Shown one piece after another: positions 9,563 to 24,300 of a DNA stretch of 26,832 nucleotides. The stretch is taken from NCBI GenBank assembly GCA_964654535.1, contig CAZZIZ010000019.1:1-26832 (forward strand). The letters run 5' to 3'. The notes under the pieces were generated by a model. That model did not search any database, had not been told where the DNA came from, and was given only the letters and a program-made list of their open reading frames with translations. The position numbers and the translations under genes are program-made. Positions within the stretch are counted from its first letter, which is position 1. The number at the start of each line of letters is the position of its first letter. The stretch comes from CAZZIZ01 sp964654535. GTDB taxonomy: Bacteria > Bacteroidota > Bacteroidia > Chitinophagales > UBA2359.

Positions 9563-12500
9563 ATCCTGTTGCTCCACAATCCAACACGAAATTTGTTGCG
9601 TCATAATCATTACTCCAAGTAGCTACTGAACAATCGTCAGTTACTAGCATACCTCCATTATTGTTAAGCCAGTTGTTAAGTAAAACCGTATTACCTAAGC
9701 CATCGCACTCTACGGTTAGATCAGCAGCAGGGGTGTCTAGGGTTGGAGAAGTAGAGTCTACTATGGTGAATGTTCCAGTGGTGGAACTAGTATTCCCGCA
9801 ATCATCTTCAACTGTAAAAATCACATCAGTCGTCCCAGTTGCTCCACAATCATCAGATAAGGAAACAAAATTATTTGTCCATGTAAACGTCCCACATTCA
9901 TCTGTTGCGATAGCGTTTCCGTTATTACTTAACCAAGTAGATAAGTCCGCGTTGTTACCACTTCCATCACACTCAACAGTAAGATCTTGAGCGAAAACAG
10001 TTATTGAAGGATTAGTAGAATCTTCAATAGTGATGGTTGACGTTGTTTGTGTAGAATTGCCACATGCATCAGTAGCTGTGAAAGTCACTGTTGCTGATCC
10101 TGCACCTCCACAAATTATCGGAATCCCTCCAGCGCCTAGGTCATTTGTCCAAGATATATTACCACAATCATCCGTTGCGGTAGCTCCACCATTGCCGTTT
10201 AACCAAGCTTGAACATCAGCGACATTTCCAGATCCATCACATTCAAGTAAAATGTCGACCGAAGGAGTATCGATTGTTGGATTGGTAGAATCAACTATGC
10301 TAAACGCTCCTTGTGATGTTATTGAATTACCACAATTGTCTGTAGCTGTAAAGTCTACAACTGCAGAACCAGTTGCCGCACATTCATCTGACAATGGAAC
10401 AAAGTTGTTAGTCCAAACTATAGGACTATCTGAGCAATCATCGCTTACTAACATTCCACCATTGTTGCTTAGCCAGTTATTAAGGTCAGAGAGGTTTCCT
10501 GCACCATCGCACTCAACAGTCAAGTCTAGCGCAGATTGATCTAAAGTTGGATTTGTATTATCTTCAATTGTAAAGGTCGCTTGTGCGTTAGTAGCATTCC
10601 CACAAACATCGGTAGCAGTGAATGTCACCAAGACGGAACCCGTTGTTCCGCATAAGTCACTTAAATCTCCAATACTGTAATCGTGCGACCAAGTCAGGAG
10701 GCTTCCACTACATTGGTCACTTGCAATACCGCCTCCATTATTTGTCAACCAAGCGTTGATGTCACTTATATTTCCTGCCCCATCACATTCTACCGAAACG
10801 TTTTGTGGCAACGTAGAGATAAAGGGTCCATTGGAATCTTCTATTGTAAAGTTAGCTGTGGTAGATACTGAATTACCACAATCGTCAGTAGCGGTAAAAG
10901 TTACGTCTACACTTCCAGACTCACCGCAAAGATCACTTAGGTCGCCAATGATATAATCATGTGCCCAGATTATGTTAGTACCACTGCAAGTTTCATTTAC
11001 GGTCATCCCACCATTGCTCGACAACCAAGCGTTGATGTCGCTTACATTACCAGAACCATCGCATTGTGCCCTCGCATCTTGTGCCGGATTCGTAATAGAT
11101 GGCGCAGTGTTGTCTTCTATCGTAAAAATTGCTTGAGTGTCTATGCTATTTCCACATGGATCGGTAGCAGTAAATGTAACAAGTACACTTCCCGTTTCTC
11201 CACATTCATTTGAAATCGAGATACTTTCGGCGATAACAATATTTAACTCCGTGAAATTCAAGAGGCTTTCATTGCTCGTAGTATTTGCTCCATTTAAGAA
11301 TATATAGCGGACCTCATCTCCAAATGTGTTAGGTGGAATAGCTGCAAACAGCTCATCATCGCCGGTACCAGTTAGAATATTGCTTTGGTACACTATTGTA
11401 CCTAAATTCAATATTTGAATAACCCCTCCTTCTCCGCGGTCTGTGCAACAATCATTCCTTCTATCAAGCGATATTGAATGAATGACCTCCCCTGAGTTGA
11501 GCATATAGCCTATTCCCCAGTCTTGTCCATTAATACTTCTTGTTGCTACAAAAGTAGAGGGTCCAGAATCGTCAACATTATTGAATAAGTTCGCAGGTCC
11601 GCCAAATGAAGGTGTGCTATTTATAAAAGAGAAATTAGAGCTGACAAAACCGACTTCTGTATTCATCGTAGTTCCATAATTATGCGACCAACCAATATTG
11701 GCGGGAGAACAGTCATCAGTTGCGGTAGCACCTCCATTGCTGGCAAGCCAGGCATTGAGGTCTGCAATATTTCCACCTCCATCGCACTCTACATTTAGGT
11801 CCAATGCTGGACTCGTTATAGACGGATCGGAAACGTCTTCAATTGTTAATGTTGCGGCTGTATCTATTGTATTTCCACAATCATCTGCCGCAGTAAATGT
11901 TACGAGAACCGAACCGGTCAGCCCACAAAGGTCACTTAGATTCGAAGGATTGTAGTCGTTGGTCCAGCTAATGGACGTACCGCTACATGCATCAATAACT
12001 TGAGCATTGCCTTGTGCCGCTAACCAAGTAGCAATGTCTGAAGTGTTGCCAGCACCGTCGCAACTTAGAGTTAAGTCTTGAGCCGGAGAGTCTATAACTG
12101 GATCTAGGCTATCTGAAATAACAAAGGCTGCCTGCGCTGAAGTGAAATTTCCACATTCGTCAGTGGCGGTAAAATTTACTACGACCGATCCTGAGCCACC
12201 ACAAAGGTCGCTTAGGTCACCATCATTATAATCATGAGACCAATTCACTAGACTTCCACTACACTCATCCGTCGCAATACCGTTTCCGAAATTAGCTAGC
12301 CAGGTTGTTAAATCGCCAGTATTTCCCGCACCATCACATTCGACAGTCAGGTCCTCTGGCGCAGAAGTTATATCTGGCCCTTCAGAATCATCAATCGTAA
12401 ATGTAGCGGTTGTTGGCGTTGAATTTCCACAATCGTCGGTTGCCGTAAAAGTGACATCCACACTGCCCGAAGCTCCACATAAATCGCTCAGGTCTCCATT

Positions 12501-15395
12501 TGTATAATCGTGGGTCCAGGAAACATTCACGTTTCCACAATTATCATTTACGGATGCACCTCCGTTGATAGCCAACCAAGAATTTATGTCACTAGTGTTT
12601 CCAGCACCATCGCAATCGACTGTTCGATCCTGAGCGGGATTTGTCATTATGGGTGAAGTAGTATCAACAATTGAAGCAACCGCTACGACGTCAGTAGTAT
12701 TTCCACAAGCATCTCTTGCAGTAAAGGTTACATTCACACTACCAGTTGCACCACAAAGGTTACTGAGCGATCCTGGAACATAGTCATTGGACCAAGAAAC
12801 TAAAGATCCAGAACAACCGTCGGTTGCAATTGCTCCACCGGCATTTAATGCCCAGAGAGAAATATTGAAAGCATGGGTAGATCCATCACACTCGATTATA
12901 AGATCTAATGGAGGAGTGGTAACTACGGGACCTTGTGTATCGGTAATAATAAATAACGCGTTTGTTGAAACCGAATTTCCACACTCATCGCGAGCGGTAA
13001 AGGTCACTGGTACCGATCCAGTTTCTCCGCAAAGGTTACTTAATAGTGCAGGGTTATAGTTATTCGTCCAGGTAATCGATGCAGAACCCGAACAATTATC
13101 TCCTACTACTGCATTGCCGTTTTGATCTAGCCAATTTTGAATATCTCCAGGATTACCTAATCCATCGCATTCAGCTGTAAAACTTGCTGCTGGAGTGAGA
13201 ATAAAAGGAGGAGATGTATCAGAAATTGTGAAAGAAGCTGAAACAGAAACGCTGTTTCCACAAGAGTCGGTAGCTGTAAAGGTAACTATAGTTTCTCCCG
13301 CTCCACCGCAAACATCCGCATCATTAAGGACAGTAAAGTCATTCGACCAAACCAAATCAGATCCTGAACAAAGATCATTAGCAGACGATCCACCATTAGC
13401 ATTCAACCAATTTGTTAGTTCAGTACTATTTCCTGCACCGTCGCAATTCACAGTAATATTTTGTGCCGGAGCTGTAATTAATGGTATAGCGTTATCTACA
13501 ATGGCGAAGGTTGCACTTCTACTATCTGAATTGCCGCATTGGTCGGTGACCGTAAAAATCACATCAACACTTCTTGTTCCTCCACAATTGTTTATGAAGT
13601 TTGTTGGGTCGTAGTCATTCATCCAAACTGCACCAAATCCGCCACAAATATCATTGGCCGTAGCTCCACCATTACTATTTAACCAATTTGACAAGTCACT
13701 CGTATTACCAGATCCATTACACTCTACGGAAAGATCAGTTGGTGGATTAATAATAAATGGGGAAGTCGAATCTATTATTGTTATCGTGGCGGTTGCCTGT
13801 ACAGAGTTCAAACATTCATCGGAGATCGTAAAGGTCACGGTTTGACTACCAGTCTGAGCACATTGATTCGTAAAATTGGCTGGATTATAATTATTTGTCC
13901 AAGAGATAACTGAACTACAAGCATCACTTGCCTCACCATTTCCTCCAATATTTAACCACTCTCCTATTTCAATATGATTGCCAAAACCGTCACATTCTAC
14001 AATCAAGTCTTCAGGCTCAGCTGTGATGGTTGGCGGAATTGCATCCACCACTATAAAATCCGCAGTCCTTGAATCCTGATTTCCACAATCATCTTCAACC
14101 GTAAAGGTTACCGTAATAGAACCCGTATCGCCACAACTGAAGTTGAAATTATTAATATTAAAATCATGTGACCAAGTTACAGACCCACAGTTATCGCTTG
14201 CAATACCTCCACCGAAATTTGTCAGCCACGCGGTTGCTCCTTGAATGAAGTTCCCATTTACTTCGTTACATGTCACAGTCAAGTCTTGGGGATCGCTGGT
14301 TATCAATGGTATAGTATTATCTACAACATTAAGATTCGCATTGCAAGAACTAGAATTTCCACAATCATCAGTAATCGTGAACGTAACGACTTGAGATCCA
14401 GTTAAACCGCAATCGTTTGCCAGTCCCAAATAATTATTTGTCCAAGTCAAATTTGCATCGCAGAAATCGGGAGAATTGGTTAGTCCAGAATTCAACCAAG
14501 TGTCGATTGCCAAGTCTTGAGAAACGGAGTTGCATTCTAGAGTTAAATCTCCTGGGCAAAGAAAGGTTACATCAGGGGGAGTAGAATCAAATACAAATAA
14601 ATTCGCCGTAGTCCTAATTTCAGTTCCACAGCTAGCTGTCCCTGTAAAAGTTACCTGCGCATTTCCTGAATTACCACAGCTGCCAGTCAATCCAGTAAAG
14701 TCATGCGTCCATGAAACTGAGCTCGCATCTGAACCACTAATTTGAACATTTCCAGCATTCAATAACCATAGAGAAATGTCGTTCGTATTAGTAGGTGCGC
14801 ATTCGAGGTATAAGTCCTGAGCTGGAATATCTATGTACACTTCACAACATTCGCAATTAGAAATAGCAGGATTTGATAAAATTTCGAAAGTTGCGGTTGT
14901 GCTGCTAGTATTACCGCAGTCATCGGTTGCAGTAAATGTAACCGTTATATTTCCTACACCAAAACAAGCAAAACTGGAAGAATCAAAAGAGTTAGTCCAA
15001 GTAACTCCTCCAAAACAATCGTCGAAAGATTGGGCACCTCCATTGACCAATAACCAATTAGAAAATTCTAGCGTATTTCCATTACCGTCACAAAGCACGG
15101 TCGCACTAACGGCTGGGATAATATTTGGAGGTGAAACATCTTGTGTTGAGAATGTTGCCGTGGTGCTCACTTCTTGCCCACAATCATCGGTGGCTGTAAA
15201 TGTAACGGTAACAGATGGATTACAACCGAAGAGTAGCTGGCCCGTATAGTCATTAGTCCAAACAAAAGAGTTATCATCAATTACTGTGGCAAAACCATTG
15301 TTATTTAGCCACTGATCAAAAACGGACTGTACATCACCTGCACAATGAACGTTGTTACGATCTTGGGCTGGACTAACTAATATTGGCGGGTTATT
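9563..15395 (-). repeat. Array of about 20 long-form HYR-like repeats
   Basis: About 20 tandem repeats of roughly 85-90 residues. The consensus runs PAxDLTVECDGxGN, xxDLxxWLxxNGGAxATDxCSG, SWTNDYxPxxLSDLCGxTGSVxVTFTATDDCGN and xATFTIxDxTxPxIT. The C-terminal half (VTFTATDDCGN) is the HYR signature. The insertion with WLxxNGGA after ECDGxGN makes these longer than the classic form of about 80 residues. Conserved Cys at ECDG, DxC and CG suggests disulfides. Repeats 1-4 are the most divergent (VHCAG, VLCDG, ECAP, ECNS) and the inner ones are the most alike. Repeat 14 holds a large inserted domain. Repeat 20 breaks at the gap, after LDCGATG. Confidence 0.85.
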
Positions 15396-18300
15396 TGGGA
15401 ATGTCTGAGACTCGACACAAGCATCTAAACTCAAACCACTTCGTGAATTAAGCATTACACAATTCTCTAACAAGCCTCCTGATGGATAACTATCCAAAAC
15501 AGCATTGAAGGAGTAGACCATTCTTTCATTTCTAAAAATGACTTGGTCTACTGTTTCATTCTCATCAAATGGAAATGCAGTACCAGTTGCATCGTCGGGT
15601 ACAAAAATTGTAGCGGCATTTATTCCCCTTAGACTGGTATTTTCAATATAGCTTAGCTCGGGCGGCAATTGGTCTTGAAAGAAAAAAGTGTTGGGATCAA
15701 TCGGCAGCAGGCCTACGTTTTCTATATTTATGGAATAATTTACTTCATCACAAACATCAATTTGACCATCTCCGTCGATATCTCGAACCAATTCAACACA
15801 TTTGGAAAACTCAAACGGCAAGCCATTGGGCACTCCGGTACCAAGGTCGATCGCCGGTCTCCCGGGAGCTGTAATAGGGTTTCCAACGGAATCAACTTCT
15901 GCTTCTTGTCCGTAAGCGCCTGCCAGTAGAGCGCCACTTCCATCACAAACCCAAATTCGCATACCCGTTTGATCGTAATCGCCTGGAATAAAATCGCTAT
16001 CCTTCAGTTTTAATTGTTGTAAAGCATTTACGGTAAAACTCTGATCATATTGATTTCCGTAAATATCCAATAGAGCTCCTCCATCACCATTGTAGTCCAC
16101 GCATATTTCAATTTGATTTGTGTTTGATAGGTCTAGATGATCGGCTGTAACCCAAACGGGCGAGTTGTTTCTTCTAGTTACGAAATATCCTAACGGATCC
16201 TCCGTAGGGTCGTGGCCTGGAGCAAATCCTACCATGGCAATCTGAGAGCTAAGTCTCGTTCTCGGCAGCAATGCAAAGCCCCAATCATGGGCGGTATTCC
16301 TCTCATAAGAAGTCCCCAAACCAGCGATTAATGGATTTGAATCTATAGTGGCTAGAGCATAAAAAGTTTCTCCCCCACCAGTTAAGGTGCTATTAATCGA
16401 AGAAAACCTCGCCCCTGTAGCATCAGGTATTTCTATAGGGATTGTTGAATTAGCGGGAATATTGTAAATATCAAATGGATTGAAAAAGGTTGCATAATCG
16501 TCTTCGTAATAAATACTTATAGGCGTATTATGCGGATTGTGCAGCCAAACAATTGTCGAGTTGTTAGACGGCGTACTAACTGGAGTGAAATATGTATCAC
16601 TCCAATCATCATCTGGAGTAAGGGCGAAAAATCTCGATTCGAATCTCGCACATTCGTCGCCAGTTAATAGCGAAACTTGAATTGGTTTATCGGCCGATAT
16701 ATTTGACCCAACGCAGAGGCCTTCCGCATTGAAAGTCTGACCTTCATTTAAGAAACGTGTATAATCCACGGTTCCATCAGCGTCTTGATCGACACTAACA
16801 ACTGTACCATCTTCACTAGCAATTACGACTCCATAAACTAATTCGAAAATGTTACTGTCAAAACTTGTACCGTTCGGATTGACAATTCCGCCGCAAGGAT
16901 CAGATGCTTGTCCTACTGGAATTGTATAACTTAGACCATATTCAACAGTTTCCTTAACTTCAACGGCTCCCGCGAATACTGTTCCATGCAAATCAGACCA
17001 AGCCAATTGGGTCATCGCAATACCTCCAGATACGATTAGTTTATCCCGGCCATCGAAATCTAATAAGGCTATATTATTGGGGTCAACTAAATTACTCAAG
17101 ATTATAGGATCTCCTGGCTGAATGATATCCAAAGGATAGCCTGGAGCGGCGCCGTTACTCAGAATTCCATCACCCCAAACTTCGGTAGTCGGCCCTAAGC
17201 CCTGAAAAACATTTGTGTCATAACCATCTTCCCAATGATCATAATATATGACTGTATTTTGTTCTACTACGCTAATAGAAATGTAAGTTTGAATTTCGTT
17301 TGTAGTTTCAATACAAGAACCAAATCTTTCGATATTATTGAAGAAATGTCTTGTATCAAGCTCACTAAGCGGATTATAATATATATCCGCCGTCTGCTCC
17401 ATGTTTTGTGCGGAGCAGACTGCAGTAATGGCTTCACAGGAAACGTTTGGCACTAGATAATCTGGACCAACTGCATTTCGCTGTTGAATCGTATAAATGA
17501 TATCGGCGTTGGGACTATCATTGTTTTCTATAACATCAGCCAATCCATTATTACCATATGGTCCTAAAAGGGCGATTTCACCTGGATTGTTGGTTTGATT
17601 ATGGCCCGCTTCGAATGCGTCTGGGCAGCCGTCACCGTCGCTATCAGAATCGCAGTGATCCATAACACCGTCGCCATCTGTGTCTCTTGCACAGGTTCCG
17701 AAGTTGAAATAAGTCCTATGTTGAGTAAATATATTTGATGTACCCGTAAATCTTAACTCAATAGAAAACACACAGATATCCTCGTATTTAACGGTAAACC
17801 AGGTTGGAATGTATGTTTGAGACGAATTTACTGAGCCATTTATGAAAGCTGTATTCTTTTGTGATTGACTTAAATCGGAGCCTAAATCAAATGATGAGGG
17901 TTGGACTTCATTGCCGCTTATATCTCTAGCGATCACCCTCACACCTTCATGAGAGCTAATAGATTTAATTGTGGTATAAAAATCACAGATCGGTTGATTA
18001 AAAGAAATTGGCACCGAAACATAATCAGCATTTATGCTTTGTGAAAATCCAGTCTCTTGGTAATTAACCGTGACATCACCATTTAAACTAACAAGCCCAG
18101 TAGTCGGGCCAATGTTACCATGATAAGTTGGTGTGCCCACGGTAAAGTCATATCCATCAAATAGTTGGTGCGTGGTATTTTCTACGTCCGCTCCATTGGG
18201 GTAAACATTGTTGATATTCGCATTTAGACATTGCGCATTAAAGTCCTCAGTTTCCCTTTCAAAACTATCGGGTATTCCATCATTATCATCGTCTAAGTCG

Positions 18301-21300
18301 ATGGAAGCTGGGACTCCATCACCGTCATCACAAAATCCAGCTTGAGGAAGGCAGCTTGAGGTTCCAGTATTATAGTCTATTGTTCCTCCGGTGCTAGCGA
18401 TGGTATAGTTAATGTTTGCCGTTTGTGAATCGTTTGTTTCTACAGCGTTATTCAAACCATTTGATCCGACTCCACCAGTTAGATTACCGTTCGTATCAAC
18501 AGTCAGGCCGTGACCAGCTTCTTCGGCATCGAAGCAGCCATCATTATCACTATCAACATCGCAATGATCAAACAAACCGTCCCCATCACTATCACATATT
18601 ATTTGATGAACAGAAATATTATCCAACATGAAAATAGGAGCTCCAGAATTATGCGAGACTAATTCCATTCGCAGGCTAGTATTATTTCCAGGATTAAAAG
18701 ACCCAATTCTATTAAACCAATTCTCATTTTCTCCGGCTCCGATAAGAAGTTGATTGTGTATAAGGTTATTACTAATGTCATAAACATTAACACGAATCCT
18801 TGGATTTTGTTGATTGTTAGGTGGAGTCAAACCATTTCTCAATTTATATTGATAAATTATTGGCTGATTCGGAATAAAGTTGGTAATCTCTCGAGCATAA
18901 ACTACTTGATTGGAAGAATTAGGATCAGCAATTAGCATTCTTCCATCCCCACTAGGGTTTTGAGTGTAGTCGCCAAGAGTAGTAATATTTGAATTGGTAG
19001 TCACGGTAGGGTTGGCAAAAGAAGCCACGACGTACTCACCATCATTTATTGTACTATTTGGATCACAAGAGGCACCGTCTTCGTAACAAAAGTCGAGCGC
19101 AAAACTCGTAGAAGTTGGAGCTCCAATTCCAAAAGTCTCGAACCAGAGATACACAAGCTCCTGAAATTGAGCGTTACAGTTAATTGCTTCAATTTGATCC
19201 GGTATCCCATCGTTATCGTCATCAAGATCCAATAAATCTGATATTCCATCATTATCACAGTCAGTGTTGTCAGATCCTAAATCTGGTACACTTCCTCCAC
19301 CATTTGTACAGTCCGTAGTAATTTTGAGATTGTCTATAATGACTTGATCATTGGGATCATCATAACTTTGAGCAGTTTCCAATCTTATAATTAGCTCGTC
19401 ATTTGGCAATATTCCAATTGTTAGGAAAGGTGTAAAATCGAACATGATGGTCTGAGACGGAAACGAACCTGATGCAGTCCAAACTGGAACAAAGCCGATA
19501 CCATTCCAATAGGAAAGGGCAACCTGATCAAAACCATCATAGGATCCACCATTGGCTTGTTCAATATCAAAAGTCAATATAGCCGAAGTGTAAGTACTTA
19601 AGTCAACTGTACGCTCCACAGAAGTAAAAGACTGAGACAGATTCAAAGTTCCGCCAGTAATATTTGCATTTCCGGTTGCTGCATTGCCATCATCGTTATT
19701 TTCCGTCCAAGGGCCTTCCCAGATTAAATCGCCATCGTTGTTGTTTAATCCAGTAATGTCAAACTCATCGAAGAAAGAACAATTCGAACAACTAGGACAA
19801 ACGTTACCACAATCGATTCCAGTTTCCAAACCATTTTGAATACCATCGAAACACGTAGGTGCTGGACCGCACGATATATCGGCAATCCAACCCGCCTCCG
19901 CATTTGGATTATTAGAAGTAAATCTATAATAAAGTAGGTTGGTACTTGCCTGAATAGTACCCGGCGAATTTGACCCTGTGAAAGTTCCGATAAGAGGCGC
20001 ACTTTGGCTTCCCCCATCATATATTGAAAGCTCATCTCCAGCAGCGAGATTGAATGAAGAAAAGTCCATAGTTATAACATCTGAACTTCCTGATTGAAAT
20101 TGATATGTAGTTGTAAAACCGTTTAGGAAGTGATAGTTACCAAATGGACCACCTGAATCCGTAAAGATACCATCGCACGAAACGTCAAAGGTGCCGCTAG
20201 GAGTCTGGGGCATAAAGAAAGGGCAATCTCGTCCATTATAGTCTGGACACGATGGGCCGCAGTCAATATTAGTCTCATCTCCATTTTGCAAACCATCGCT
20301 ACAATTTGGACATTGAACAGCTATGACAACATCATCCAGATAAAAATATTCGTAAGGTGAATCGTAGCCATTTAGTACAATAGCTCTAAATTGAAACTGA
20401 TTTGTCATAGCTGCAGGCGAAATACTTGCGCTACCTTGAGAAGAAGACGGTCCAATGTAATTTCCAATTGTAACCCAGCTGGAACCATCGTAATATTGGA
20501 TTGAAACAACATCATTGGCGTCTAATGTACCCTGTGTTCCGTAAGTCCAATGAATGGAGCCAGATACATAGGAAGATAAATCTATGCTTCTGGATACACT
20601 TGTAGGAGTCCCGCCACTAGAGTTATTTATAAATAGTTTTCCGTCACTTACTTTTACGTCACCGTTTGTAATATTGTTGTTATCATTGGCCTCAATCCAA
20701 TCACTTCCAGACCAATCTTCAATTCCATAACTATTGTTGGCATTTGCTTCAGCGAAATAATCTCTGAACGAACAATTTTCGTTAGAAGGTATACTATACT
20801 GTGGAATACAAGTATAAAATGCTTCAAAGCCAGACAACTCAACTGACGATCCTGACATGAGTTCAATAGTGAGACACTCATTTGTCGAGACTACTTCTGA
20901 TACATTTGATGAACCACAAACACTAAGTAAAAGCAAGTCGCTAGTACTTAGCCCATCATAAACGTTTAGAACATCAGAATTTCCACAGGCCTCAATTAGA
21001 ATGGGATTATTTTCGAAGTCTAATAAAATAGATTGCCCAAAATTTGCACAAATGGTAAAAGTCGTGTTTTGGTTGCTCGAATAATTTCCGTTTAGCCCTC
21101 CGTCATCCGTTAGGAGGCCAGCGTTACAGTTTGTATTGAAAACCGAATTGACTCCTGATGCAGCATTGGTTGGGCAATTGAATGTTATTTGAACACGATC
21201 GAAAACGATGAATTCATCTGAATTTTCGAAACCTCCAGTAATTATAAAACGAACGCCAAAGTTTGTATTGATGAAACCATTTACATTCATGGTTTCCTCT

Positions 21301-24300
21301 ACGACTCCTATATCACCGGCATAGGTCCAAACACTGTTCCAAGAAACTCCATCAAAAAGTTGAACTTCAAAAGTGTCATCAGCTTCTAAGGGATCAATTC
21401 CGTCGGCGATGAAAAACCCAAGGTTTACGTTTGTGTATGGGGAAATATCATAATATCTTTCTAAAGACGTATTGCTAACTCCTGTTGGATCTCCATAAAG
21501 TCTAACATGGTTCGTGTTCTGATCAATGTATATGAGTCCAGTGCTCGGTGAATTGTCATCATGACTCTCCAACCAACCCGAATCCCAAGGTACATTCCCA
21601 TCTGAATTGTAGTATGATTGACTTGAAAACTCATCGTATAAAACACAGTCTTGCCCCGGCACTGGAATCGGGTCATTGGCACAAGGCAAACAATCGGTAC
21701 CACCACAATCTATAGCGGTTTCAGCGCCATTTTGAATGCCATCGAAACACGTAGGACAAGGGTGAGAAATTTGAACTTTATCTAACACGTACCACTCTTC
21801 TACTCCGAGAGGGCCTGCGACTCTGAATCTAACGTAGGTGTTCATTCCAGCATAAGCATCAATATTTATGTCTCCGTACCAAGCCTCATCTAATGCGGGA
21901 AAACTTTGGACAATATCATAAGCATTTGTGCTTGCATTCCACATTTCTACATGCATAATCGTGCCAGCTGGAATGGGATCCGCACCACGAGAGAGTGCAA
22001 ACGACAATGTTGCCTGTGAAAACTGAGTTAGGTCGTACATTCTTCTGACAATCGCGCCACCTGAATCTATTACCAGCAATTCACCTGAAGCGTTTACATA
22101 AATATTTCCTGAAGTAAAACTATTGTCATCTCCTATTTCTTCCCAACTAGTTGTCCAATTCACTGTTCCATCAGAATTGGTCATATTCGTACTACCAAAT
22201 AGGTCAAACACATAACAATCTTGGCCTGGAATAAGTGCTGGATTATCGTCACAAGGATTGCAAAAAGTCCCTCCACAATCCACACCGGTTTCATCGCCAT
22301 TCATTACCGAATCTTGACACGTTGGAGGACAATCCCTATGTATTTGCACATTATCTATAAGTAAATATTCGTCTATAGATAAAGTTCCATTGATTCGAAA
22401 ACGAACTTCAGATTGCTGATCTATAACGGAAGTTATATCACGATTCAGTAAAATAGAATTGTCAAGCCCATTTAAGGCATTAATAATAATCCAGTTTGAA
22501 GTACTAGTATCAAAAACTTCCACAAAAATTGTCGTGGTAGGAGGGATAGGCACAGGACCTCTTGCCAACGTAAAGGTTAGTCTAGCTGCGCTAGATCCTG
22601 TTAAATCAAAGGCTCTCGTTACCGCATCACCAGATGCATCTATAACCAAGTAGTCACCACTGGAATCTATGTATGTGGTACCATTTGAAAAGGAGTTGTT
22701 ATCGTCGCTATCGTTCCAACTGTTCACCCAATCCTCTGTTCCGTGATTATTCGATCTGGATATCGCTCCGAAATGATCGAAAGTGTAGCAATCAAAACCG
22801 GAAAGAATCAAGGGTGAATTACCACAAGGTAAGCAGATATTACCCCCACAATCTATTCCAGTTTCATCGCCGTTTTGTAGGCCATCGAAACAAGTAGGAC
22901 ATGCATGTGATATTTGCACATTATCTAAAACATAAAATTCATTATTATTGGAAATGCCGGTCACGTTAAATCGGACCGCAGTGTTCATTCCCGTGTAGGC
23001 GTCAATATTGATGTTTCCAAAGAAGCCCACGTCCATATTTGTAAAGGACTGAACTACATTCCAAGTACTTGTATTGTCATTCCACATTTCAACGTTAATC
23101 AAGCCGTTGGCAATAGGTACTGGGCCCCTATTGATACCGAAAGTAAGCGTAGCGCTGTTATAGCCTGATAAATCGTAGGGACGCTCAATGCTTTTATTCA
23201 CCGTATCTATCACAAGATGATCGACTGATGTATTTACATAAATATTACCCGACGCAAAACTATTGTCATCGTTGTTTTCTATCCAAGGATCTGTCCAAGT
23301 CAAATTCCCATCGGAATTGTTTAGATTTTGGGTATCAAAAATTTCAAATACGTAACAGTCTTGTCCAGCTATAACAACCGGTAAATTAGAACAAGGAAGA
23401 CAGAAAGATCCGCCACAATCTACTCCTGTCTCGTCTCTGTTTTGTATACTATCATAGCAAGACGGACAAGGAACAGAAACTTGAACTTTATCTACTACTA
23501 AATACTCATTGGCTCCTAGCGGTCCGTTAACATAAATTCTAAGATCAGTTGTTATGCCCGTGTAGGCGTTTATATTTACATCGATGTAATTTGCCGCATC
23601 TAAACCGTTTAGAGTGACCACATTTGTCCATGAACCCCCGCTGAACATATCAATCAGAATATTGGTTCCAATTGGGATTGGCAAAGGCCCTCTAGTTAGA
23701 GACAAAGACAAAGTAGCTTGGGCTTTTTCGGTTAAGTCTATGGTTCGGGCTAATAAAATATTAGGCCCTTCTATTACCAGACTGTTGGTGCTATTCGAAA
23801 TAAATGCGTCTCCGCTTGTCAAACTGTTATCGTCTCCAAACTCAGTCCAAGATGTTGACCAGTTCAGATTACCATCTGAATTGTTACCAGACTGAGTGTT
23901 AAACAAATCAAGATAATAACAATCTTGTCCTATGATGTTCCTGGGAAGGTCGTCACACGGAATGCAATAAGTACCGCCACAGTCAACACCTGTCTCGTCA
24001 CCGTTTTGAATTCCGTCAAAACAAGGTGGTAGTGGAACACAATTATATTCTGCTTCGAAACCCCAATCTGTTGTCGGGCCCGTAGTAAAATGTACTGTTA
24101 GACAATTACCAGTGGACATTACTACGGTGGGAAAAGAATCAACGTCAGCTAAGACATTGCCTGTTAAATCGGATCCCTCATAAACAATTATCTCTGATCC
24201 CGGTGTTAAATAAACTATTGAAAAGTTTAATTCAATTGCTTCCCCGTTGTCCGAGCAAATAGTGTGGGTTCCAGTTTGGTTTGGTGTAAAATCACTATGA

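Noticed and set aside
8310..9629. Long plus-strand open frame (439 codons) opposite the HYR-like array, and others at 12787-13845, 5121-5561, 14530-15249
   Set aside because: They are antisense shadows of a repeated, codon-biased gene; their residues repeat with the period of the minus-strand repeats and there is no signal peptide or recognisable domain.
15740..15946. Minus-strand frame of 68 codons inside the giant gene, and similar ones at 19046, 19745, 20654 and 21461
   Set aside because: They are other-frame shadows of the giant gene on the same strand.
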